A stretch of 64,000 nucleotides of DNA from Thunnus maccoyii (Eukaryota; Chordata; Actinopteri; Scombriformes; Scombridae), in NCBI RefSeq assembly GCF_910596095.1, contig NC_056543.1, forward strand, positions 17,966,042 through 18,030,041, in the 5' to 3' direction. Positions 1-12,101 of the stretch are shown piece by piece. Below the pieces are notes generated by a model. It was not told the DNA's origin and made no database searches. It saw only the letters and a program-made list of their open reading frames with translations. Every line of letters starts with the position of its first letter. Position 1 is the stretch's first letter. The translations under genes and the position numbers were made by a program.

Positions 1-231
1 GGCTGTTGGGCAAACAGGAGCCAAGATGTGAATTTGTACCTCTGACTCCTTGTCGCTTAAGGATCCCAGGCTTCCAAAACTGTGATTTGAACATTCATTA
101 TTGGTCAAACCCTGGCAAAAGAAAGCAAGCATTTTAGGATAAAACTCAGCATGGACTCTGAACTTAAAATTTAAACAGATTATTCTACACAAATACTGAG
201 AAAACACTGCTAAAAAAAAAAATTCACTCAC

Positions 232-353
232 TTTGGTTCCCCCACTTGTGCTGCCTGTGCTGCCCCCAGTGCTGCCGCTGACCCCGCCCATAAAGCGTGC
301 CTCCAGCAGCTCCTGTCTCCGGGGGTCCAGGCTGTGCAGCTCCTCCATGGTGC
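232..353 (-). CDS. tlk1: tlk1 coding exon 2 (Tousled-like kinase 1, partial)
   Basis: TLK1 is a nuclear Ser/Thr kinase that phosphorylates the histone chaperone ASF1 and acts in replication-coupled chromatin assembly. Read on the minus strand, the exon follows a CTTCTCAG acceptor, has an ATG at 348-346 in a good context (CACCATGG) and encodes 39 residues starting MEELHSLDPRRQELLEARF, then a Gly/Ser/Thr-rich run. It ends in phase 0 at a GTGAGT donor (231-230). MEELHSLDPRRQELLEARF is shared by TLK1 and TLK2; the SGSTGGSTGST run is TLK1-like. The coiled-coil and kinase exons lie beyond the left edge. Whether this is the tlk1a or tlk1b ohnologue cannot be told from here. Confidence 0.93.
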
Positions 354-3300
354 CTGAGAAGATTAGAAACAATGCACAGTGTTACTCTGTTATTCGAGGA
401 TCCGCCTCATTGAGGCCTTTGAATACCCACTCAGGTGCAGATGACAGCAGCAATAAGGATGACAGCAGGGTTCTGATAAATGTAGCATCATGTATATAAA
501 ATTTATACCTTCTCAAACCCTGACAGGTGATAATTTTTTTTGTCAAAAACCAGTATATAGGGCAAGACTAAATTTATGCCTATTCCCTAGTGAAATTGTT
601 TTCATTTTACCTTTATGCATCATTGATTGTGTTTACTTCTGTTACCACTAACAAATGTAACAGTAGCAGCTTAATAATGCTAAAGTTACAAAAATTATGT
701 TAAAAAACACAGAGGAGAAGTTAAAAAGTAACATTTCTGTGCAAAACACTATTATCATGAGAGTCCAAGAGCAATGTTTTGACTGCTAGGCAAGTATGAA
801 TACTGTGTTCCTGTAGGACTGTTACGTGAGCTCCCTGGCCTTCAGTGTTGCTGCAGACTCAAGAGGGGTCTGCTTACTAAACCTGTGCTTTAATGAGACA
901 ACCATTTTGAATCTACAAAGGGCTAGTATGCAGCCTTGGCACTGTATCTGTGCAGACAGTTGGTAGGGGTTTTTCACATCAATTTTAGTGGAAAAAAACA
1001 TTTCACAATGACAAAGTTTTCCTAATACTAACTGTAAAATCATAATAAACCCTACTTGTGGTGACGCACACATTAGTCAAATGATAAAAACGTAAACCAA
1101 ATCTAGACTAACACACTAATGACTAACAGCCGCTTAAAGCCACACAACCATCAACGCTGATGGCAGCATATGGAGTAAGACTGTCTCCAAAAACTAACTG
1201 CAACATATGTGCAATTAGTATATGTATATGTGTATCAAGTATGTGAATGGGAAACCCTGCTGACAGGAGAAGGCATGCTAGGATGCCATCTAACTCTCCC
1301 AAGATAAATATGACTTCAGCTAATCGTGAGGCAGGAAGGACATCAATGCATCAGCAGTGCTGCAGAGAACCGACACAGAAACGCCAGATAATAAGCCAAA
1401 GACAAAAATCTCCTGTAGATATAAGAGAACAATAACTATAATCAGAACATAGTTGCCCAAATTATTCATGTGAAACATGTTCATTATTTAAAAGCCACTG
1501 ATTAATAAATATACCCAACGTGTATGAGTTGTGGCAAGACAAATGCTACTTGTGCCAACGTCCTTGTTGTTATATGCAAATGATAAATAAAACCACGCAT
1601 ACTAAGTTTTATATCTTACAGCAATCGTCAGTCATCTTAGAGTTGGACAGTATAAGGTCTATAGTATTAGTGATTGTGCACACATTCCAATTTTTGTGTG
1701 CAACATGAAGCAACTTGAGAAATGTGTTGCAACCGGTAAGAGACACCGCCAACCCACTAAATAATACCAACTTGTGACTATACCCCTTGCAAAATATCAC
1801 ACACTTCCCCAGATCAGGACAAGTAAGATCATCAATTAAGTGCCCAAAAACAAAAAGCACAAAATCACTCAGGTCACAAATTCATATCACCGCCAGTCCA
1901 TCAAGTCATCTTTTACACTCCAGAGAGAAAAAATATTCCCATCTACAGAAATTCCACCACATACACACAGTATATGTGTGTGTGGAAACAACTTATCAGT
2001 AAAACGAGGAAATAATTAAAAGATTAATTGATAATGAAAATCATTAATTGCAGCCGTGCTGTCATGTCAAATTTTATTAATACAGCCCAATATCACTACT
2101 TTGTCTCTAAACGTTACAATGTGTCCAGTACACAACACTCTCTATCCTTAGATCCTCCATTCAGATAAAGAAAAACTCCCCAGTCATTACAAATGAGACT
2201 GTGTACATCACCTGAACTTTGTGCACTGAAATGCAATCAAGTGGCAAGTCTAGAAACACACAATCATATTGAATGTAGGCCACAGCAGTAGAAGTACTTG
2301 TCTGACTGAAATTAATTTATGGAATGCATAAAATAACAGATATACTCATTGTCTGCAGTTATAAGCAGACTGAAGACAACAGTGTTGTAGTTTACTGGTC
2401 GACATTTCTGTACTGTAACTTGCCCACTTACTATATAAGTAGCGATCAACTTTTCAGGAGTTTGAAAATGTAAACTAACCTTTACTATTAACATGCTTTT
2501 CCCTGATAACACTCGGAGATCTCATTAACAATAATTACCCTCAAATGCTTAGAGACACTGTGCAAGGTAAAAAATTTTAAAAAAGCTAATAGGACAAATC
2601 TTGGTAAAAATCAGGCAACAGGTCAATTTCCTCTCGCTAAAACATCTAAAAGACAACAAAATAGGCTTGTAACAATCCCCATGATGTGTCTGTGACTTCT
2701 AATCAAATTGTCAGTCTATATGCTTAAGAAGTCATCTACTGCAGTCATCTATCTTATACAACTAAATGGACAATTGTATAAGATATTACCTGTGGTTGCT
2801 GCATGTGGTATCTTCAACAGTTATGAGAACTATTTTCTGAAATCAGTATATACAGCACTACTTACTTAATCTATGTATTCACCAAACCAAGCAGTTTTCT
2901 CACTTCCCAATGATTCAAATGAATGACAGTTTTCACCTTTCACCTCACTACAGTTTGACTAGAGAGTATAACTCATGTAGTGAATAAATGACTGGTATGT
3001 TCAGTGTTCAACCAGCCCTTTTGAAATCCTGTGATTGTACCTATTAAAAACCATCATTTTTACGAGAAGCTGTGGTTTCAAAACCCTTTCTACTGCAGCT
3101 GTTTGGTGCAATTTTGGTTTTCCTGAGATGGAGCCATTGCCATATCTCACTTTTCCCCCAGAACGTTATGCCAGTTTCACATCATAAACACAAATCATCT
3201 GTGTGGTTTCAAGGATTTCCCTTTGTTTCAGCATGAAGGCCTCATAGCTTAAGTATTATCTATATTTCCAAGCCCCTGCAGGACCAAGCGGTTGAACCCC

Positions 3301-4508
3301 TACAACTCTTGCTGTGGATGTCATTTTAACTCCATGCTGCTCAGCAGGGTGACCACCTGTTTATGGCAGACATTTGGAAAGTCTTTAAAATCTCTGACAT
3401 AAGCTGAAATAGACTACTTCTAACAAGGTTCATTCAAATGTGACTTTAAAAAAAAAAGTCCCAATTTTCAATATTTGCAAGTGTCATACTGATGCAGGCA
3501 ACCACCATTAATTAATGTCAATGAATGCATGTAACACTGATAATACCAAGACATGGAGAAGCTACATCAATGCCCCAATTTCAGTTTAAATTCTCCATCG
3601 TTTCAATATCTCCATGAGGGTGCAAGGAGGCATGTTTAACAACAATGACAACTACATAAGGTCACTAGATGTATAAAATAAGTAAGCAAGCATCAGTTCT
3701 TTTGATTGTATGTGGATTAGCGTGCTGCACATCCGAAGGAGACACTAAACACCATTTTGCACGGACATCTACACTAACAGTTAGGTCTTCAATCTAGGTT
3801 GATTGTGCTAAAAGGTCACATAAGGCTGCCTGCCAGCCAATGCAGTAGCAGCTATAGCAAAGGGCTATATGCAGACAATAACTAAATTTAACATTAGATG
3901 TATAATGTTGTTTTTAAAGACAATCTAAGACCCTTCCTCTCCGTTAACGTGATGTTTAACGTGAGTTACACATGCACGGATATTGTGAACATCGGGTGGT
4001 TAAGGGAAACACTACAGTCAACACATAAACGATGCTCACTTGCTACCAAGCCAGTCATATAATTAACGTTAACCATCACCAGAAATAGTTTAATTTCTCT
4101 CGTTGCAATTGCTGCTCCATTTCACATATCTACCATTAACTTGACTAGTGTTATCTCCTACAACGGCTGCATGCTTGGAAAAGGATGCACCGACTACAAC
4201 AGTAACATTTCTGCTCTCGTAAAGGTTTATCGCCATTATGCACGTAGCTGTTTAATTGTCTTTAGGTTACTGCACTGGCCTGGGCACAGAAAGACAGTCC
4301 TGTGTCTTCAGTGCTACTAGCTAGCCAAACAGGCTGAATGGACTTTGGAGCTGACTGCAACGTTAACTAGCAAGCAGGGTTCGTCACTAAAGCTTTGCTC
4401 GGGTCATTATTATACCCTTCTCTTTCGTTCTGCCCCCAAAACGACCGAAACGAGCAAGAAGAAGAGACATATGCGTCTTAAATCGTTTCACGATACCTTC
4501 CTGGGCCT
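354..4508 (-). other. tlk1: tlk1 intron 1
   Basis: About 4.1 kb of AT-rich sequence between the two tlk1 exons. I found no other conserved coding exon and no clear transposon with identifiable ends. A short extra 5' exon cannot be excluded, because the donor of the first exon is unresolved. Confidence 0.6.
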
Positions 4509-4616
4509 TCACCACTGCCGTGGTATGTTGCTGAAAACACAGTCCGTGTTGGGGACGTGGAGAGCTTGGACCAAAGATGGCGTCCCCTCCAAACTTCCAC
4601 TACTTTGGACACTCAT
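4509..4616 (-). CDS. tlk1: tlk1 first exon, alternative N-terminus (partly resolved)
   Basis: A minus-strand ATG at 4616-4614 opens MSVQSSGSLEGTPS, matching the start of mammalian TLK1 (MSVQSS(S)GSLEGPPS). The open frame then runs to a TGA at 4511-4509, 35 codons in all, so a donor must lie inside it. Candidates are weak: GTGTTT after ACT would join in phase to exon 2, while the better TG|GTGAAG just before the stop would not and would need another exon in the roughly 4-kb intron. The interval given is the open frame, not a proven exon. If this exon is skipped or non-coding, translation can still start at the exon 2 ATG. Confidence 0.6.
   Translation of the reverse strand: MSVQSSGSLEGTPSLVQALHVPNTDCVFSNIPRQW
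4574..4582 (+). promoter_or_regulatory. YY1-like motif in the tlk1 first exon
   Basis: The plus strand reads AAGATGGCG, the core YY1 site often found just downstream of transcription starts of housekeeping genes. It lies 35-43 bases inside the tlk1 first open frame, in a locally CpG-richer stretch (about 4380-4680). The transcription start itself is not visible. Confidence 0.4.
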
Positions 4617-6084
4617 CAAGCTACTTTTCATGTGTAAGTACTGCTGCGCGTACGGTTAATCTTTCACGCTGACGATGAAATTAACCGACTAGAGAACCAC
4701 CAGTTGTTTTTACATGGGTACAGTCGACTGCCACAGAGTGAAAATGTCTAATTATAACATGTTTGTGGGGCACGAACCTCAGCACACCTCAGCAGTGCGT
4801 CCTGGCTTCAGAGCCGCCTCTCCGTCTTCAAGTGGTTGCCTTGACTATGAAACGTCACGCATCGTGTGCAAAAATTCTTATCGCGAGGGGGGTACATCAC
4901 ATTCTCCTCGACGTCAATGACAACATGCAGAAAAACATGTAATATGTGATCAACTTACAAGTTATAAATACAAACACACATCAACTGGAAAAGGAAAGCC
5001 TACAAATCACTTGAAAATATATTATTCTATTTTATTAATACTTTGGTGTTTTATTATAATCAATTTTGTGTAGTATTTCATAATTTTACTTTGTAGTTTG
5101 TATTGCTTATATTATCCTAACTACCCATCTTGTATTGTTGTCTTATTCAATTAACTTTTTAAATTATTTTTGGTGTGCATTAGTCTCCAAGTCCATTTTT
5201 AACACCCCACGTTTAATCAGTCGCCTGCAAAGCACTTTGAATTGCGTTTTTCTTTAAGAGAAATGGGATTATCAGTGGGACGATGTCAAAAAGTTATGGA
5301 AGCCAATTTCCGCCAAAAGAAAAAAAAAAACTGCATGAAGTTTAGTCATGAAATAAAAATAGTGATGGTAATAATTTTGACTTAAGTCAAACTTGACATA
5401 CTAACTCAAAAAATTGATTTGCTAAATCAAAATGATCACAGATTATCTGAAGGTTTAGGCATGATAAAACGTAAAATACCCATGGTAACGTTGCTTTAAC
5501 AAGTAATATTTTTGAGATACCAAGTCAAAGTTTCGACTAAGTCAGAATTGTGAGATAGTAAGTCACACTTCTTAAATAGTAAGTCAAAATAATGAGATGA
5601 CTTACTATCTCATAATTTTGACTTACAGGTTCAAAGTTTGACTTACTATTTCATAAGTTTTGACTTACTTTACCCTTTCATAATGGGTTTCCATCATATG
5701 TAGCAAAGCTTAAAGATGACAATAAGGAGACAATTTTATTCCAATTCTAATAATCACAATTAAAGTTTAATATTTTAAAGTATATTCATATTAAAGTATG
5801 TTTAGTATCTTTCCCCTCATAGACCTAGAACAGTTTCTCAATATACCCAGCTCATGGATATTAATCCAGTGATCTATAAAAAGAAAAATAGATGACAAAG
5901 CAGCTCTGTTTTTACATGTTTTATACAAAAAGTTCATTTCATACAGTTTTGTTGTTGTACAGATACACAGACAAGACTTTTATAAGGAGCTATTGTTTAA
6001 AAAACTAAATAAATTTAAAAAAAAGAACAGCGAAAATATAAAGTAAAAAAGACATATATCTCCAAATGATCCTGTGGTGGAGTG
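4617..6084. other. Intergenic: tlk1 promoter and mettl8 3' UTR
   Basis: The left part is upstream of tlk1 and the right part is 3' untranslated sequence of mettl8, both minus-strand genes. A minus-strand AATAAA (plus TTTATT at 5735-5740) is a candidate mettl8 polyadenylation signal. A short transposon occupies 5295-5695. No other gene is seen. Confidence 0.55.
5295..5695. mobile_element. MITE-like element with (A)GTAAGTCAAA internal repeats
   Basis: The left end reads TTATGGAAGCCAATTTC; the right end, reverse-complemented, reads GATGGAAACCCATTATG, an imperfect terminal inverted repeat. Inside, AGTAAGTCAAAATTATGAGAT-like units occur repeatedly in both orientations and can fold back. This type recurs in fish genomes. 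The superfamily is not identifiable because no clear target duplication is seen. Confidence 0.6.
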
Positions 6085-9000
6085 TTAAGATTTCCTGTAC
6101 TTGCTCTGCATCCACACCCGCTGCATTACAACTTTCTTTCCTCGGTTGACTTGTAGTCGTCTGTCCTCCAGATTCTGAATTTCTTCCAGTCCAGCTTTGG
6201 AAAATAAATCATGAACCTCCTCTGTAAAAAAAATATATATATAAAAACACAGGCATTAACCCCCCTACCCCTGACTCCAAAAACTCACAATTGTTTAATT
6301 ATTTGAATTTGTTTTAAAATATAAATAAATAAAAATATAAATATAAATTTTGTTCTTTATACAACGTTGTTCAGTTATATTGTTTTATATTGTGGATTTT
6401 AAGTCCCAACATGAAGGTTTAAATGCTGTTTCACAGCTTTCTGCAAATTACCAAGTGTAACATTCTGAAATGTCTGTCTGTATTTCCCAAAAGTCAGGAA
6501 ACAAGGTGGCAATGCAGTGGTCAAAAACAGCAAGAATCACCTCATGTGTTGATCTTTTGGGTAAATTTATTTGCAATCAATAGGTTGACTTATTTCAGCA
6601 TGAAGCCTTCATCCACTCATGTGTGACAGCATTAAGTTCTCTTTTTAAAGGATATATCAAATAAAATCGCCAATCAGAGACAACAGACAACATATTTTGA
6701 CATGCCAAAGCAGGAAAAGCACGGTGCAATTAATAACATTAATGATTGTTGAATGCCATTTAGTTTTCATGACTCTGTTATAGTGCATGATTGTTCACCA
6801 ACTTCAATGGGTATGGTCAACATCACTGCCTCCAGTGGTAGCTACTGCCCTTTCAGCAACTATTTACTGCATGCAGAAAATAAAATGTTGATCTCATAGT
6901 GCAGAAATACCTTTTGTGAAAAAATAAACACAGGTTCCATCTCCACGTGTGTAGAAATTCTCTGATAAGCACCGCCCTGATTGTAAAAGATTAAACAATT
7001 ACATTAAAACATTAAAGAATAAAAACATTTGTCAAAAATCACATGAGCACACACACTATACAGTACACAGAATATACAAGAACTTAGGTTAAGTAGATAA
7101 AATAGCTGTACTCATATTCGGAGGCTCACCCTTTTTAAACCGGAGTTGTGAGAAGTCGTATCTGCCATAATCACGGAAGAGGAATGTCCCTCCCTGTTTC
7201 AGGTATGTAGATAGCCGGTTCACGACTCCTTGCATTCTGTAAATAAAATGTCAGTTAATGGAAAAATAATCTTATATAATAAGATTGCAACTATTGAAGA
7301 ACCCAGGACAAGATCCACAGTAGGTTTTGTAGAAATATACTCATTAATGCCTCAAAACTTAACAAGCAAAGTATTAAAAGATGAAACCATTTTATATTGA
7401 TAGTGCTAAGATGCCAGTGTAAGTGCATTTGCTATAACTTTAGCCTAAAAAATGTAATATACATGCTGCTCTTTATGGAAGCCTACAGGGGACTATATTA
7501 AAATGATTAATGTATACTTGAAAATGAAAATGTAATTCTACAATAGCGTTATAATTTCCACATACATATGTTATTTGAGTAAAAATTAAAATGGAAATGC
7601 AATAATCCAATTTGCATTTCAATTTTCACATACTCGTATGGGCGTTCTATGACCATATTAAAATGAAAATGAAGAAGCTGTTTGACATTTAATTTTCAAA
7701 GTCGTACCCTGTACTTATCCATAGTCAGTGTATTACCTGCAGTAGATGATGTTTATCTGGAGAAGCAGGCATGAGTACCAGCATGGAAGCTAAGTAATGT
7801 ACTGCTGTGGACAGGGGCAGCAGCAAAATGTATTTTAGCCACCTAAAAAAAGGCCCACCTAAAAAAAACAATATCAGTTTATGTGTACACTAATATTTGC
7901 AACACTTTACCTTGCTGTCGGACAGCCCATTCCTTTGGCACTACATTTTCTCAACCATAGAACTTCCGTATTCCTACACATGCGACACACTGTATTACGC
8001 CACAGATAAGCTGTTTGGGTCAGAAAGTGCTCTTGCGGACTATTGTAGAATTACATTTTCATTTTCAAATTTACATTATCAGTTAATATAGTCCCCTTTA
8101 GGCTCCCACATATCTTCTTAAATTCTTGTTTAATGTAGAACAAAAATTGAAACATATTGCACTCAATGACAAAATACGGTCTGTGTCTAAATTTAGGTTT
8201 GGGTTTCGTAATGACATTCAGACAAAGCCTGGGCAAGGTGAAGGTGGGGTGGGAAGGTTACAGAGGTTAGGGAGTGGGGGTCTGGCAGTCTGGCAGGTGA
8301 TAAATGACATCAGGCTCTCCTATCTTTGTCCTCTAACCTTCACCTACCGCTCCGGATGAATGGAGGACAGCACAAAGACTGCCATAATAACATCCAGGCT
8401 CTGAGGAGGAAAGGGAAAGGAGGCCATCTCTTCACAAATGTCATGGACAAATGCATGACATACAGAGTCATCGTAGTCTGGATGGTCCTATGTGGGGAAA
8501 ATAAATGTTTTATTGTGTCTTAACAAGTGAATATTATTTTCACAGGCATTGAAACAATTATTTTATCTTTTCTACCTTCCCATCACTTCTCTATATCATG
8601 TAGGATGTGTGTCAGCTATTGCACAGGCACTGTGACTTTGACCTTTGCTCTCCTGTTAGTGGTGGCTTATGTTATTTTAAGTCAGATTAAAATGTAAATG
8701 TGCAGTATTATTATGAATGCTGCTAAAAATCCAATCAATGTTATTATATAACAGGAAAACATATCTTAAAAGATGTCTAGTATGATGTAATCCCAAAGTG
8801 TGCAAGAAAAATGTATGTAATAGTTTTTTCATCAAATATTACAACGAGTATATTATTTTTTGAGTTTAAACCGTCAGTCATGCTTCTTTGCTTACTTTTT
8901 CATTTCAACTTTCAAGTTATCTGTCTGACACAATTACTTTCAATAAATACTAATTTCCTCTCTCCGTCTTCAACCAATCAAATGTTAAGTGCAGCTCAAT

Positions 9001-12000
9001 AAAATAAATAAATACTGTATAGTGTCCAAGTTAATTTTGGGTCAAGTTTACTTGTAAAACAATATTTGACTCCATAGATAAGAAGACTGTAATTAAATGG
9101 CACAATTTGTTATAATGTCATCTCCTGTGCATGATTAAAAATGAATTACCACACCTGAGACTTTTTTATTGTGCTGAGACTCCTTTGGTCATTTTATTTA
9201 ATGCAGTTTGTGTACATGTTTTGTTTTCTTGTGCCTGTGTCACATTTGGAAATTTCTCAAAGATGGCAGTTAAATTTGAATAGTTTTAACTTGATTCCCT
9301 TAGTTATAATAAAAGTAGTCACTCTGACATTTTTGATTTATGTTCTTTCTCTAATGAGAAATGGCTTGTTAGATTTCTGTCAGCTTTGGGCTTTCAGCAA
9401 CAAAACATGGGAAGAAATAGGTCCCATTGTTTCAGGATACAACTGCAAACATATTCAGACAGATGAAGATGAGTTTCAATAAGATGAGTTATTTGTCAAG
9501 CCTGAAATAAAAAAGAAAATATTAACCCTGATACACTATATACAGTTCATACCAAACAATATTAGAAACACTCACCTTAACCAGCTGAATAGCACGCGAG
9601 GAGAAGTCACAGCAGTATAAAAATGCACCAGTTTCTCTGTGAAAGAGAGCAGCCAACTTATCAACACTTATCAATCATCATCATCACATATACAGGTAAA
9701 AACGAACAGTTTGATGAAGACCTTTTATGGCTACGAAACTTGGTTTACACTCTACACAGAGCGATACTCTGTGCAGCAAATTTCTATCATATACCAAGGA
9801 GAGAAAGTGGAATATAAACTGTGCATATTTTCCCTTCCATTGAACTCTAATTAAGATTATGCACTGAAGCCATCATTATTTTCTTTTCTTGACCTTGCAA
9901 AATCTACAAATGTTTGGTTTTTTTTAAACAAGATGGCACAAAAATTTGCAGGAACAGGAAGTGAAAGTGTTAAAGTGCCATTTCGTGGATTTCATCATTT
10001 TAAAGTAGAGAGAACATGTCTGCACCTGTCCCCACCACTGCTGGAGGGTTAATCATCCCTGCTGGTGACAATGTGAAGTGTACTCCAATACCAGCAAAGT
10101 GTGCCCACTTTTCTTCCCCTACCTCTGTCTTTCCTTTGTTACTTAGAAACTGATATTGACAGCTGCTCCAATAATGTAGGAATTAATTACTTCAGGGCCA
10201 CTTTCCAGAAATCTGTCTAAAGGAGCACTAGAGTATCATATTGTATTTTGTAATGACACAGGGATTCATTGAAAGACCACTTTAAAATCCATTCTGACCA
10301 ACTAGTGCTCTTTAAAGGGATAATATCCACACTGATCAGCATCAGCCATTATAGAAATATATTTTGTAAATTAATTCCCACTGTTAGAGAGATAATTCCA
10401 CATATATAAAGACTGTGAAAGAAAAGAGTTGCCTACACATGCAAATATGCTTCGCATCTATTTTTGACTTCCTACATTTGTTGCAGCTTGTATTTCAAAT
10501 TCAGATAAAGGTAAAAAGGAAAGAACAGTTTATAACCACCAATGTAATATCTTTTTCAATAGGTTTTCCACATTGGTTTTCCACATTGATGAAAACATTT
10601 AGTTAGCCATAAGTAAGGATAAGGATGCCAACTGTTTCAACTAACTGAACCACATGGAAGTAGTCTTGTAGTATTGTTTGGTTGGTGTATATTTTAATAT
10701 TACATGAATATTTGCATATTTATGGTAATCATGCTCCTGTCCTTACAACACCAATATGAAAAGACTGAAATATTTGTGCTAGCTGGAGATGCGCAGTTGG
10801 ATGATGTCATAGTGTGTGCACAATATACATTTTTAGCAAAATATATAAAAATGTTGTTTCTCTTGGCCAATATTGGGTATATATGAAATGAGGATTGACA
10901 TATGATACACATTAATGATGTTTAAGTGGTTAGTTAAAATACAAGATATATTAATATCTCAAAATATTTACTCACTTGATGGAGTTAACAATGGGAAATA
11001 CACTGTTACCAACCCCACATCCAACCTGTGAAGAGAAGTAGTGAAACATGGCAAAGACTTAAAACCTACTACTTTTTTTTATATAATAACTGTGTAATGA
11101 TCCACACATAACAATCAAAATTATAGCCATAAAATCAATATTAATTATAAATTTAGAAAACCTCCAAGATCCTGAAAGATGCATGCTGTCCAGGAAAAGA
11201 AGTCTGTATGGCAGCTTCATTTTTCTCCAGTGCTGCACCTTGACAGGTCTCCTGACGATGGGAGGAGTCTGTATTCCTGTGATGGTGTGTGTAGCAGCTG
11301 TGTTGTCTGGTTTCTCTGTCGGACCCACTCGGTAGTGGATATTCTGCCTGCTGATCACCCGGACACCTGTCTGTAGCTTGGCTTTTTGCATCCGAAGGAA
11401 GCAGTTCTGGGAATTCTAAAAACAACCACTTACGATCTTTGAAGAATTTATCCTGGTGCATCTCATAAAACTTGTCCCAATATTGGCAAGCTTCTGTGTC
11501 AAATTTACCTGTGTGGCAGAGATTTAAGAATATTTTTACAAAGCTATATTTGCCATGTAACCCCAAACAAATCTAATTTGGAAAAATAGTTTTGAGGGAA
11601 CACATTCTTGCCTTGTTCCTTTAAAGGAATTTGTACACTGGAGTTTTCTTCTGCTTTCTGCCGTGCGTTTTCCTTGTCTTCTTCTGTCCACTGCACATGA
11701 TCCCTAAAATATTAATCATTACAAAAGCAGCTGCTGATACATCGGGTCAACTATGACTCACAAACTGCCCAGTGGGTGAATGTTCTCATTTGCTCCCATA
11801 CCAAATACCTTTTAATACATCTTAATATAATAAAAATAAGTTTCATGTATTGAATAAAAGAAAATATACTAATATTTCCAATTTCAGATCAGGAAAGTGT
11901 CTTGGACAGGTGTTGAGCTACCATGAGTCAACTACATGACTAACCACATGTTGTGCTTAAAGATGTCATCATGATTGGTCAGAATCCTTGAACCCAGCGG

Positions 12001-12096
12001 AGCTGCAGGTCTTCGTCCAGTGCTCTTTAGTCTCATCGAAAATCTGCTTAAAACTTCAGCCAGTGTGGCTACAGAGAGGCTCCGCAGTTTATGCAT
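6085..12096 (-). CDS. mettl8: mettl8, mitochondrial tRNA N3-methylcytidine methyltransferase (9 coding exons)
   Basis: METTL8 uses S-adenosylmethionine to make m3C32 in mitochondrial tRNAs. Coding exons in transcript order: 12096-11945, 11703-11612, 11508-11162, 11025-10976, 9636-9576, 8487-8348, 7236-7130, 6976-6911, 6221-6085. They join without frame loss into 383 aa ending at TAA 6087-6085. The N-terminus ([19 protein letters not shown], then many Arg) looks like a mitochondrial targeting peptide and is followed by APLGSRIL and the HNMWDHVQW block of the METTL2/6/8 family. SAM-binding motif I is [13 protein letters not shown] at residues 197-209; later FRDYGRYD and [13 protein letters not shown] are family hallmarks. 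An in-frame TAA directly precedes the ATG. Synteny with dcaf17 favours METTL8 over METTL2. Intron 2 has a GC donor. Confidence 0.96.
7476..8111. mobile_element. MITE with about 70-bp terminal inverted repeats, mettl8 intron
   Basis: The left arm (7477-7546) and the reverse complement of the right arm (8041-8110) are nearly identical: both carry GGGGACTATATTAA, then TTGAAAATGAAAATGTAATT and CTACAATAG. The roughly 490-bp core has no coding potential. It sits between the mettl8 exons at 8348-8487 and 7130-7236. The superfamily is not assignable from the ends. Confidence 0.75.
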
Positions 12097-12101
12097 TTAC
12101 T
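12097..12101 (-). other. mettl8: mettl8 5' UTR segment of coding exon 1
   Basis: A TTTTACAG acceptor ends at 12102, leaving only five untranslated bases before the ATG. The gene must therefore have at least one upstream non-coding exon. Confidence 0.7.

Noticed and set aside
11153..11566. 137-codon minus-strand open frame
   Set aside because: It is the mettl8 exon 11162-11508 extended into introns at both ends; only the exon part is coding.
6085..12096. Assignment to METTL2
   Set aside because: Mitochondrial-type N-terminus and head-to-head dcaf17 indicate METTL8; a METTL2 gene lies elsewhere in vertebrates.
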